DNA of 23,995 nucleotides from contig JAFVTT010000020.1 in NCBI GenBank assembly GCA_017503065.1, positions 1-23,995 of the forward strand, in the 5' to 3' direction. Position numbers and translations under genes: made by a program. This document shows, one piece after another, positions 7,157 to 14,503 of the stretch; the stretch's first letter is position 1; each line of letters begins with the position of its first letter. Source of the DNA: Bacteroidaceae bacterium (GTDB lineage: Bacteria > Bacteroidota > Bacteroidia > Bacteroidales > Bacteroidaceae). Under the pieces are notes generated by a model. That model was given only the letters and a program-made list of their open reading frames with translations, did no database searches and had not been told where the DNA came from.

Positions 7157-8521
7157 ATGAGCAAACAAAAGCGCTTCTTCCTGAGCGAAGAGGAGATACC
7201 CACACAGTGGTACAACATCCAGGCGGACATGCCCAACAAACCCATGCCCATGCTGGACCCCAAGACCAAGAAACCTATGACGCCCGAAGATATGTTCCCC
7301 CTCTTCTCCATGGAGGCAAGCCGCCAGGAGATGGACCAGGAGCATGCTTGGATAGACATACCCGAGGCCGTGCGCGAGCAGTACAAGTATTACCGCAGCA
7401 CCCCCTTGGTACGTGCCTATGGGTTGGAAAAGGCCCTTGGCACACCTGCACACATATACTTCAAGAACGAGAGTGTAAGCCCCATAGGCAGTCACAAGTT
7501 GAACAGCGCCTTGGCACAGGCCTACTACTGCAAGCAGGAGGGTGTCACCAACATCACCACCGAAACGGGTGCCGGCCAGTGGGGATGCGCCCTGAGTTAT
7601 GCCGCCAAGGTATTCGGTCTGGAGGCTGCGGTATATCAGGTGAAAATCAGTTACGAACAGAAGCCCTACCGCCGTGCCATAATGCAGAGTTACGGTGCAC
7701 AGGTTACGCCCTCTCCCTCCATGTCCACACGTGCCGGCAAGGACGTGCTTACCGTAGACCCCAACAACAACGGTTCTCTGGGCACGGCAATATCCGAGGC
7801 TGTGGAACTGGCCATGACCACACCCAACTGCAAGTACGTGCTGGGCTCAGTCATGAACCATGTGTCCCTGCATCAGACCATCATCGGTCTGGAGGCGGAG
7901 AAGCAGATGCAGATGGCCGGAGAATATCCCGACATAGTGATAGGCTGCTTCGGTGGCGGCTCCAACTTTGCAGGTATCTCGTTCCCCTTCATGCGCCATG
8001 TCTTCAGCGGTGAACGCAAGACCCGCTTCATTGCCGCCGAGCCTGCCAGTTGCCCCAAACTGACACGCGGACAGTTCCAGTACGACTTCGGAGACCTGAG
8101 CGGACTAACCCCCCTGATGCCCATGTACACACTGGGCCACAACTTCATGCCGGCCAACATACATGCCGGCGGTCTGCGCTACCATGGTGCAGGTGTGATA
8201 ATATCCCAACTGCTGAAGGACGGCTACATGGAGGCCGTGGACCTGAAGCAGTCCGAGACCTTCAAGGCCGGCCTGCTCTTTGCCAAGGAGGAGGGCATCA
8301 TACCTGCTCCAGAATCGTGCCACGCCATTGCCGCCGCCATTGCCGAGGCAGAAAAGTGCAAGGAGACCGGCGAAGAGAAGGTTATCCTGTTCAACCTCTC
8401 CGGCCACGGCCTCATCGACATGGCAGCCTACACCCAATACCTTGCCGGCAACCTGTTCGACCACGAGGTGTCGGACGAGGAGGTGACACGCAACGTCAAG
8501 GAACTGGAGCAGATTATCTGA
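7157..8521 (+). CDS. trpB: TrpB2-type tryptophan synthase beta chain-like protein (PLP enzyme)
   Basis: A 454-residue fold-type II PLP enzyme. The Schiff-base lysine is Lys114 in GSHKLNSA, the catalytic Glu of the TrpB family is Glu137 in TETGAGQWG, and the phosphate loop GGGSN is at 267-271. The N-terminal extension (PTQWYNIQADMP, MLDP, MTPEDMFPLF) and the overall length mark the TrpB2 subgroup rather than the TrpAB-complex enzyme of about 400 residues. TrpB2 proteins condense indole with serine and often occur without trpA; here no other trp gene is near, so indole salvage is a reasonable inference. It lies 29 bases after dprA and is probably in the same transcript. The ATG at 7157 was chosen; a longer in-frame reading would overlap dprA by over 200 bases. 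Confidence 0.93.
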   Translation: MSKQKRFFLSEEEIPTQWYNIQADMPNKPMPMLDPKTKKPMTPEDMFPLFSMEASRQEMDQEHAWIDIPEAVREQYKYYRSTPLVRAYGLEKALGTPAHIYFKNESVSPIGSHKLNSALAQAYYCKQEGVTNITTETGAGQWGCALSYAAKVFGLEAAVYQVKISYEQKPYRRAIMQSYGAQVTPSPSMSTRAGKDVLTVDPNNNGSLGTAISEAVELAMTTPNCKYVLGSVMNHVSLHQTIIGLEAEKQMQMAGEYPDIVIGCFGGGSNFAGISFPFMRHVFSGERKTRFIAAEPASCPKLTRGQFQYDFGDLSGLTPLMPMYTLGHNFMPANIHAGGLRYHGAGVIISQLLKDGYMEAVDLKQSETFKAGLLFAKEEGIIPAPESCHAIAAAIAEAEKCKETGEEKVILFNLSGHGLIDMAAYTQYLAGNLFDHEVSDEEVTRNVKELEQII

Positions 8522-8576
8522 CCGTTATTTTATGAACACACAAACTAATCTAACAAGAAACCAATAACAAAATCTC

Positions 8577-9119
8577 ATGAAAAAATTTGCAAAACTCTCT
8601 GTTATGATGGTTGCCTTTTCCATCATGTTCTCTTCTTGCATCGGTTCATTCCAACTGACCTCAAAGTTAAAGAACTTCAACGACGGCATTGGCAGCAAAT
8701 GGGTAAACGAACTCGTTTTCGTTGCGTTCTGCATTGTCCCTGTATACGAACTCTCTGCATTGGCCGATGTCCAGGTTTTAAACTCCATAGAATTCTGGAG
8801 CGGCAAAAAGGCCTTGGCAGACGCAGGTGAGACCAAGATCATCAAGAACAGCAAGGGACAGGACATCGAGGTCAAGACCCTGGAGAACGGCTATGCCCTC
8901 AACGATGGCACCAACACAATAAACCTTGTATTCGACGAGAAAGAACAGATCTGGAGTGCGGAGTACGAAGACCAGGTCATGAATCTCATAAGACTTGTTG
9001 ACGAGAACAATGCCCAGTTGTTCCTGAAGAATGGCGAGGTAATGGACATTACCCTTAATGCAGACGGCATTGAGGCTGCCCGCCTACACATGTATGACTG
9101 TCTGGCAATGAACGAATAA
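8577..9119 (+). CDS. DUF3332 family lipoprotein
   Basis: A 180-residue protein with a lipoprotein signal: a short basic start, a hydrophobic stretch and the lipobox-like FSSC with Cys21 as the expected lipidated residue. The segment after it (GSFQLTSKLKNFNDGIGSKWVNELVFVAF, read in parts, then IVPVYELSALAD and LNSIEFWSG) is the DUF3332 signature. A weak hydrophobic stretch around residues 45-58 may touch the membrane, and the acidic C-terminal half is probably periplasmic or surface-exposed. The function of the family is unknown. It follows trpB by 55 bases without an obvious promoter, and a hairpin follows it. Confidence 0.88.
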   Translation: MKKFAKLSVMMVAFSIMFSSCIGSFQLTSKLKNFNDGIGSKWVNELVFVAFCIVPVYELSALADVQVLNSIEFWSGKKALADAGETKIIKNSKGQDIEVKTLENGYALNDGTNTINLVFDEKEQIWSAEYEDQVMNLIRLVDENNAQLFLKNGEVMDITLNADGIEAARLHMYDCLAMNE

Positions 9120-9155
9120 GAATCTCGCCCGAGGCGGATAACAATTAATCAATTA

Positions 9156-9187
9156 ATGGGATGCGGCCACGGTCACATCCCATTTTT
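9156..9187 (+). terminator. Terminator between convergent operons
   Basis: ATGGGATG (9156-9163) and CATCCCAT (9176-9183) form a perfect 8-bp stem, followed by TTTT on the plus strand. It lies between the stop of the DUF3332 gene and the stop of the convergent LOG-family gene, so it may serve both directions, though the minus-strand tail is less T-rich. Confidence 0.7.
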
Positions 9188-9197
9188 CATTCAGCGC

Positions 9198-10151
9198 TCA
9201 ACTCTTGCCATTCCGGAAGTCGGTTATCGTCCTGACTACCTCGTCCACATCGTCGGAAAGCGACAGAATAAGGTTCTTGTATATCCCCTTTTCCATCAAG
9301 TCTACGAGCAAGGGATAGAATGGTGTGGTCTTTGTCCAGAACTCGGTATCAAGGAACACCATCGGACTGGCAAAACCGAAGGTAAGATAATGGTTCTGCA
9401 CAGCCTCCTGGAACACTTCCTGTATGGTTCCGGCACGTCCCGGCGCATAGATTATGCCTCCGTATGCTATGGTAAGGAGGGTGTCTTCACGTATGCTGTT
9501 CTCAAAGAGTTTGGCAATATGTGTGGCAAAGGGTGATGTCCATTCATGCCCGTAGAGCCAGGTAGGAATACTTAGATTGATATACCGGGTCTGCGGATAG
9601 TCGCGAATGACGCCTAATGACACGGCAAGATAGTCCTGGTCCTCCTGAACAGGTACCGCGGCAAGTCTGGAGAGCGCCTCACGGAACTCCCCTTCGCTGC
9701 GTCCTGCCATCCATGCGCCGAAACCGGTTGCCTCCATGGCGCCGCTTCCGCCTCCCGACACCATCAGCGAACCCTTCTCCGTAAGCGCCTTGCTGATGCG
9801 CGCCACCTTCTCATAAGCAGCATCATCACGTCTCATGGCATTACCGCCCATTACCGCCACCACCTGGCATTTGTCATAGCGTGCAAGCAAGCGTTTGGCG
9901 CTCTGCATGATACAGAAGTCATGCAGGTTGCGTGCCAGGGACTCCATTGGGTTGTCCGTCACCTTGCCTTGTGCCAGGAAGTGATTATAGACCTGCTGGT
10001 CGTAGCACTGGGAAAAGGTTTCTGGGCGAGAAATGTCAAGTCCCGCGTACAACGTTTCCGCCGTATATAATTCCAACGGATCTACGGCAAAAGGAACAGA
10101 ATGAAGATATTCCGCTATCCTTTCTCCATGATGCGAATTACTTACTATCAT
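9198..10151 (-). CDS. LOG family protein (lysine decarboxylase-like fold)
   Basis: A 317-residue protein of the LOG/SLOG superfamily. The nucleotide-binding motifs are SGGGSGAMEA (132-141, the family's GGGxGxMEA) and GGIIYAPGRAGTIQE (231-245, the PGGxGTxxE motif with one Gly replaced by Arg). Members often cleave nucleoside 5'-monophosphates such as AMP or AMP-linked cytokinin precursors, releasing ribose-5-phosphate; the older name lysine decarboxylase is a misannotation. This long form has about 90 extra N-terminal residues without a recognised motif, and its substrate is unknown. It follows the GH89 gene by 48 bases and is likely the last gene of that operon. No signal peptide; cytoplasmic. 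Confidence 0.85.
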   Translation of the reverse strand: MIVSNSHHGERIAEYLHSVPFAVDPLELYTAETLYAGLDISRPETFSQCYDQQVYNHFLAQGKVTDNPMESLARNLHDFCIMQSAKRLLARYDKCQVVAVMGGNAMRRDDAAYEKVARISKALTEKGSLMVSGGGSGAMEATGFGAWMAGRSEGEFREALSRLAAVPVQEDQDYLAVSLGVIRDYPQTRYINLSIPTWLYGHEWTSPFATHIAKLFENSIREDTLLTIAYGGIIYAPGRAGTIQEVFQEAVQNHYLTFGFASPMVFLDTEFWTKTTPFYPLLVDLMEKGIYKNLILSLSDDVDEVVRTITDFRNGKS

Positions 10152-10199
10152 AGTTGTTTTCTACCGGCGTATATTCAGATATCAATTAAGGTACAATGG

Positions 10200-12830
10200 T
10201 CACTTGCCCCTTACCTCCACCTTTACGTTGAAAGCAGTTCCGTCGTCAAGTGCAACGGTAAGGGTATGCACTCCCGCAGGCGTGCCCGGCTTTATACGCA
10301 TGTCATCGGGCTTTCCAGCCTTGCACTCTATGCAGCCACCCGTCACCTTTACCTTCCCCAACCGGCCTAAAGTCTTGCTCATGTCTATATCTTCCCCCGC
10401 CTCGGCAGAGAACACGGTTTCAGGCACATTGTTCTCCAAATGGCGGTAAGCATAGAACGTGGCATCACCCATTTTTACGGGAAGGATATACTTCTCCAAC
10501 AGTTTCGCTGCCTGCTTCACCGTATTTCCCTTTGGCTTGGGGCTATAGGAGTAACCGCATTGCCCCTCGGTCAGGCGGACACTGCTCTTTTCCGTCTGCC
10601 CCACACTATGCTCCATACCGTGTGCCCAGTTCCATTCGAAGAAACCGTAATCGGCAGGTTTGCAGCCGTTATCAAAGAAGTGTTGCCATCGGGGCAGGTA
10701 GAAATCCTTCAGCAAACCCTGCCACGAACGGTAGGAATAGTCATTGAGATTGGTATTGGGACTTGACCATGTGGTGATAAGGGTACGGGCATTGTTGAAC
10801 TCATACCAGTCGTCGGTTGCCGTGGTCGCTCCCTCCACCTCTGCTGCGGCATCGCGTGCCTCCTGTGTCCATTTGCCCAAACGGAAGTTGAGGTTAGTGC
10901 CCTTGAAGGCATCCACATCCGCAATGAGGGCCAGGAAGGCATCGCGACGTGCCATGTAGGTGGCATCTGTGGCAAAGTCCTCGCCGGCTGCATCCTTGGC
11001 CGTCCTTATTCCGAGAAGCAGGTCGTAGGCATAGTCGGCCATAACGGCACTGCCGAATTCAACAAGGTCATAACGGTAGTTGCTTTCGCATACGGAACCT
11101 TTCTTCAGTTTCAATGCCTTGCTTTGGGCAAGCAGTTTATATACGGCATCTATCAGCATCTGGCGACGTGCCTTGGTATAGGTGCCGCCAGCATGATTCA
11201 GGGTCTTGCCCCAGGCGCTTGCAGGGCGTGCATCCAGATTCGGGCGTGCGCCCCATACGTCTTCCACAGGTCCCTGTATGGCATCGGCACCATAGTTCAG
11301 CACACTCTGGCGAAGCAGTTCCCATGCCTGCGCCACCTCCTCGTTCTGCGTGCCATAGCGTGCCATGGCATACTCCCTTACCCACTGCTTCACATCGGGC
11401 TTCTTTCCCATCCATGGCAATTGGAACAGAAGGTCGTAGGTTACGGGGGTCTGTTCTATGGCCTCTGGGGCTGCGCCTATACCCTTGATGCTTCCATACT
11501 TGGCCTTATAGGAGAAATAGTTGTCCGTAAGGTTGTTCAACCTGCCCATCAAACCGGAACGTCCGCCAAAATTGGGAATGGCACAGAACACGGCATCCTG
11601 TGGCGCATATCCGTTGTAGTGGTCAAAGGCCGGCCGGCCATCCGAGAACAGGTCCAGCACTATCAAGCGGCCGGCCGGCACGGCACTGATGGACTTCCTC
11701 TGGTTTCCGTCCCATTGCCATTGCTGGATTACCCATTGCGAACCAGGTTTGGTTGCCTCCATGGCATCGTAAATGGCTCTGTATGCTTCGGTGTACTTTC
11801 CGCTGGAAATTGCCCCGCCCTCATGGAACGGGTCCATGGAATAGTATTGGCTCTCTCCCATAACCTCCTTCAGGCATGCATAATAGTCGGCCGCTATCTC
11901 CGCAAAGCCCTCATAAGTGGGGTCGATGATGCGCGGACGCTGGAAACCACCTGCCCATCTGCCACCGTTGGCATCTGTAGGTACTCCTGTCTTCTGGGTA
12001 AAGTTGACAGGCACCATGCCTGAGAATCCGGGCAGCACGGGGTGTATGCCCAATTCCCTCTGGCGGTCAAGTATGCTCTTGGCCAGTTTCTGCTGGCGCA
12101 CATACCATGCATCGTCCTGGACGCCACCGGCACCCTCCCATGTACCTCCGTTCAGAGCGCCGGGTGCAGTTCCGCCCCACCCTTCCAGGTTGTTCATGCC
12201 CCACCATGCGGTAAAGGCAGGGCCGGGGACGAAGGCCTTGGCCTCTTCGTCGGTATAATTGTACTTGCGCCTGCCGTTCTCCTCAAGGGTAAGGAACATG
12301 CGCCACACCTCCTCAAGCCCCACAATCTGCAAGGGCATGTTTATTCCATGCAGAGCCATCCAGTCTATTTCCCTTTGCCAACGGTCCCATGTCCACGAGG
12401 TCATGGAATAGCCGAAGGTGCAATAGTTCAGATAGTAGCGGTATTTGGCATCGCAACTGCGTGACTCGCCGTCTACCTTTATGCGGTCAATGGCCGGCAA
12501 GTCGGCATAGGGCTGGCCAGTTTTTCCCTCGTTGAGCGAATTCCAGGAGATGTTCACGTTGAGATAGCGGTTCAGGAACCAGCCCAGGCCCGTGGTCAGT
12601 GCACTGAGGCTGTTGCCTTTAATCACGATCTTGCCTCCCTCCTTGCCTATTGAGAAGGTTTCCTCACTTACGCCTCCCATGGGTTCCAAGTCAAAGACGA
12701 ACTTCTCTGCCGTACCGGGACCGCCGATACGTTCTGCCAGAGCCACTACGGATGCGGGGGTGCGCTCTGCCTTCAAGGGCAGAAGGGCCGTAAACATCAA
12801 TAACAGTGCGGAAAAGATATAACGTAACAT
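10200..12830 (-). CDS. Exported GH89 alpha-N-acetylglucosaminidase (single-domain form)
   Basis: An 876-residue glycoside hydrolase of family GH89 (human NAGLU family), which releases terminal alpha-linked GlcNAc, known for heparan sulfate ends and for GlcNAc-alpha-1,4-Gal on gastric mucin. A signal peptide spans residues 1-21. The small N-terminal domain (about 24-120) is followed by the catalytic barrel from KYRYYLNYCTFGYSMTSWTW (129-148). Likely catalytic glutamates are Glu337 in MDPFHEGG and Glu456 in IGAAPEAIEQ. The helical C-terminal domain contains NLNFRLGKW and FEWNWAHGMEHSVGQTE. A short beta-rich tail follows. The ATG at 12830 (MLRYIFSALLL) is preferred over the in-frame ATG at 12896, which would overlap the upstream gene and bury the signal peptide. 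A paralogue lies at 18785-23596. Confidence 0.94.
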   Translation of the reverse strand: MLRYIFSALLLMFTALLPLKAERTPASVVALAERIGGPGTAEKFVFDLEPMGGVSEETFSIGKEGGKIVIKGNSLSALTTGLGWFLNRYLNVNISWNSLNEGKTGQPYADLPAIDRIKVDGESRSCDAKYRYYLNYCTFGYSMTSWTWDRWQREIDWMALHGINMPLQIVGLEEVWRMFLTLEENGRRKYNYTDEEAKAFVPGPAFTAWWGMNNLEGWGGTAPGALNGGTWEGAGGVQDDAWYVRQQKLAKSILDRQRELGIHPVLPGFSGMVPVNFTQKTGVPTDANGGRWAGGFQRPRIIDPTYEGFAEIAADYYACLKEVMGESQYYSMDPFHEGGAISSGKYTEAYRAIYDAMEATKPGSQWVIQQWQWDGNQRKSISAVPAGRLIVLDLFSDGRPAFDHYNGYAPQDAVFCAIPNFGGRSGLMGRLNNLTDNYFSYKAKYGSIKGIGAAPEAIEQTPVTYDLLFQLPWMGKKPDVKQWVREYAMARYGTQNEEVAQAWELLRQSVLNYGADAIQGPVEDVWGARPNLDARPASAWGKTLNHAGGTYTKARRQMLIDAVYKLLAQSKALKLKKGSVCESNYRYDLVEFGSAVMADYAYDLLLGIRTAKDAAGEDFATDATYMARRDAFLALIADVDAFKGTNLNFRLGKWTQEARDAAAEVEGATTATDDWYEFNNARTLITTWSSPNTNLNDYSYRSWQGLLKDFYLPRWQHFFDNGCKPADYGFFEWNWAHGMEHSVGQTEKSSVRLTEGQCGYSYSPKPKGNTVKQAAKLLEKYILPVKMGDATFYAYRHLENNVPETVFSAEAGEDIDMSKTLGRLGKVKVTGGCIECKAGKPDDMRIKPGTPAGVHTLTVALDDGTAFNVKVEVRGK

Positions 12831-12873
12831 ATCCTGTTTTGTATTGTTTGGTTCTTTATATTGTGGCGGTTTG

Positions 12874-13707
12874 TTATCGCGCGGTGTACTTGGCATACCT
12901 TAATGCCGGCATACCCAAGCCCATTATGGCGAATGCCTTGTGGCCTTTAGGGATACCCAGTACCTTTGCCGCCCGTTTGCATCCCATCATGAACATGGCC
13001 GTCTGCACGAAGCCCATGTAAATCTGGCTCACACCGAGGGACTCTGCCATAAGCGAGGCATTCTGGTATGCAAGATTGCTGTCCTGCGAACCGAAGGAGT
13101 AGCCTTTGGGAGCGGAAAGTATGAGCAGGGCGGTACAGTTGCAGATGCATGGGCGTTGCCCCTGCTTGAACTGCTCGTTCATGGCCATCAGGGCGGGAGC
13201 CTCGTCGTAGAGTTTGCGCAGGAAAGGGCGCATTACAAGTTTCACAGGAGGGAAGAGCATGAAGCGTGCCAGGCGCATGAAAAAGTTTATTGTTGCCGCC
13301 TCCACTTCCTGCAGTTCAATGTCTCGGGTAATGAGGTGGAGATGCACCTGCCGGCTGTTCTGTGCCGTGGGGGCATAACGCGCTGCTTCCAGAATCATGT
13401 CCAGAGACCTTTGCGGAATGGGAGTGGCGGTGATGGTGCGGTTACTGCGGCGTGAGCGTATCAGTTCCATCAGACTCTCTGCACTGGGCAGGATGTCCCT
13501 CTTGATTTCGTGTATTGATTCTGCAGGAAAGTCGGTGTGGGTATATGCCCCGGTGGGACAAACGTCCACACAATGTCCGCACCCTATGCACACTTCGGGA
13601 TGGCGAAGCACGGGCTGTTCATCCTTTTCTATGACAGGGATGAACGCTGGGCAAACCCTTTGGCATTTGCCGCATCGGATGCAGGTATCGTTGTTTATGC
13701 TGATCAT
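12874..13707 (-). CDS. Ferredoxin-nitroreductase fusion protein
   Basis: A 277-residue fusion. Residues 1-55 form a bacterial-type 2x[4Fe-4S] ferredoxin with two intact clusters: C9-x2-C12-x2-C15-x3-C19-P and C40-x2-C43-x2-C46-x3-C50-P. Residues 75-270 are a nitroreductase-type FMN domain with the phosphate-binding RRSNRTI (85-91) and AARYAPTAQNSRQ (107-119). Such proteins are thought to pass electrons from the clusters to FMN to reduce nitro compounds, quinones or other acceptors in anaerobes; the natural substrate is unknown. It lies between the 130-residue protein gene (with a 9-bp repeat array in the 122-base gap) and the GH89 gene 43 bases on, so cotranscription with GH89 is likely. An additional CICNC sequence around 187-191 is not part of the clusters. 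Confidence 0.92.
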   Translation of the reverse strand: MISINNDTCIRCGKCQRVCPAFIPVIEKDEQPVLRHPEVCIGCGHCVDVCPTGAYTHTDFPAESIHEIKRDILPSAESLMELIRSRRSNRTITATPIPQRSLDMILEAARYAPTAQNSRQVHLHLITRDIELQEVEAATINFFMRLARFMLFPPVKLVMRPFLRKLYDEAPALMAMNEQFKQGQRPCICNCTALLILSAPKGYSFGSQDSNLAYQNASLMAESLGVSQIYMGFVQTAMFMMGCKRAAKVLGIPKGHKAFAIMGLGMPALRYAKYTAR

Positions 13708-13730
13708 GGGAAGGGATTTATTGTAGACCT

Positions 13731-13829
13731 TCTAGTTTATCTAGGATGTCTAGATTATCTAGATTGTCTAGATTGTCTAGGATTTCTAGAATTTCTAGGA
13801 TATCTAGGATATCTAGGATATCTATAAAA
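13731..13829. repeat. Eleven-copy 9-bp tandem repeat, TCTAGNNNN
   Basis: Eleven head-to-tail 9-bp units fill the gap between two minus-strand genes, nearly all beginning TCTAG (for example TCTAGATTG and TCTAGGATA); the last, TCTATAAAA, is degenerate. The array ends directly at the stop codon of the 130-residue protein gene. The period is a multiple of three, so both strands stay open through it, but no gene start or conserved product is attached. Ten CTAG tetramers in 100 bases is notable because CTAG is rare in many bacterial genomes. Confidence 0.9.
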
Positions 13830-14222
13830 CTATTCGTTTGTACCTGGTTGCTCCTCGGGATTGTTCTTGTAGTACTCGTCCCACTGCCTTTGCACTTCCT
13901 GCCAGTCTACGGCATCGCCGCTTGCTACGGCCTCGGCCTGACGCAGGGCTTCGTCGCGCTGGCGCTTTTCGGCATGACGTTGCTTCATGGCCTCGATGGT
14001 GGCATCGTCCAGAATCTGGATACGGCCACGGCGTACACATTCGTCGAGGTCTTCGGGTCCGAAAGCCTTGCCTTGTATGTTGAAGTCGGCGATGTTGAAC
14101 TCGAATGTTGTGCGCAGTGTGTGGCGTACCATCTTCTGCTGGAAGCGCGTGCCGGCCATCTTTCGGCGCAGCAACTTGCCTATTATTTCTATCTCGCGTT
14201 GTGAGAATTTGTTTCTGCCCAT
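13830..14222 (-). CDS. Conserved hypothetical protein, 130 residues
   Basis: The start is the ATG at 14222 (MGRNKFSQREIEIIGKLL). An in-frame ATG at 14363 would add 47 residues, but that extension includes the -7 promoter element and a hydrophobic stretch unlike the rest. The mature protein is highly charged and cytoplasmic: a basic helical N-terminus (RNKFSQREIEIIGKLLRRK, then FQQKMVRHTLR), a middle block FEFNIADFNIQGKAFGPEDL, and a helical, Gln/Glu-rich C-terminus ending PGTNE. I recognise it only as a type of small protein seen in Bacteroidales; no domain can be named. The basic N-terminus could bind nucleic acid, which is inference. It probably heads the operon leading into the nitroreductase, GH89 and LOG genes. 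Confidence 0.8.
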   Translation of the reverse strand: MGRNKFSQREIEIIGKLLRRKMAGTRFQQKMVRHTLRTTFEFNIADFNIQGKAFGPEDLDECVRRGRIQILDDATIEAMKQRHAEKRQRDEALRQAEAVASGDAVDWQEVQRQWDEYYKNNPEEQPGTNE

Positions 14223-14253
14223 TGAGTGAATGATAATGTATATTATGCGTAGG

Positions 14254-14261
14254 CAAAGATA
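14254..14261 (-). promoter_or_regulatory. Candidate -7 element for the minus-strand operon
   Basis: Minus-strand TATCTTTG (14261-14254) fits TAnnTTTG and lies 31 bases before the ATG at 14222. No clear TTTG occurs 19-20 bases upstream. Confidence 0.45.
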
Positions 14262-14312
14262 GCAATAAAATATGAAATCCCGTGCTACACGCCCGAAATT
14301 ATCGACCATAAA

Positions 14313-14339
14313 GTCCCTAAGGACCTTAGAGACCTTAAG
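14313..14339. repeat. Three-copy 9-bp tandem repeat, GACCTTARA type
   Basis: Units GTCCCTAAG, GACCTTAGA and GACCTTAAG follow one another. They share the sequence type of the array at 17845-17889 and the 9-bp period of the array at 13731-13829. The array abuts the duplicated promoter module. Confidence 0.7.
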
Positions 14340-14476
14340 GTACTCGCGCTCGATAATACTCAAATAAATTTGGTATTATGCTCGCTTAATCGTACTTTGA
14401 GGCTATGCCTCTAAGGTACTCACGCTCGATAATGCTCAAATAAATTTGGTATTATGCTCGCTTAATCGTACCTTTG
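14336..14476 (+). repeat. Duplicated 64/65-bp promoter-bearing module
   Basis: Copy 1 (14336-14399) and copy 2 (14412-14476) differ at two substitutions and one indel. Both run from TAAGGTACTC through CTCGATAAT and AAATAAATTTGGTATTATG to CTCGCTTAATCGTA. Copy 2 ends TACCTTTG, a full -7 box. Copy 1 ends TACTTTG, one base short of the consensus, so it is probably a weak or dead promoter. Each copy begins with AAGGTAC; copy 2 also ends with its complement GTACCTT. Confidence 0.9.
14445..14476 (+). promoter_or_regulatory. Promoter of the S46 peptidase gene
   Basis: TTTG (14445-14448), a 20-base spacer and TACCTTTG (14469-14476). Transcription would begin about 20 bases before the ATG at 14504. 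The spacer contains CTCGCTTAATCG, identical to the spacer core of the proximal dapB promoter. Confidence 0.8.
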
Positions 14477-14503
14477 CATCCGCTAAAGAAAAACGGACAA
14501 TGT

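Noticed and set aside
13746..14204. Plus-strand ORF beginning with SRLSRLSRI repeats
   Set aside because: Its start is only the 9-bp tandem array, which has no stop because its period is three codons; the rest is antisense to the 130-residue gene.
14474..14503. TTG start extending the S46 gene by 10 codons
   Set aside because: The TTG lies within the -7 box of the promoter, upstream of the expected transcription start; the ATG at 14504 begins a clean signal peptide.
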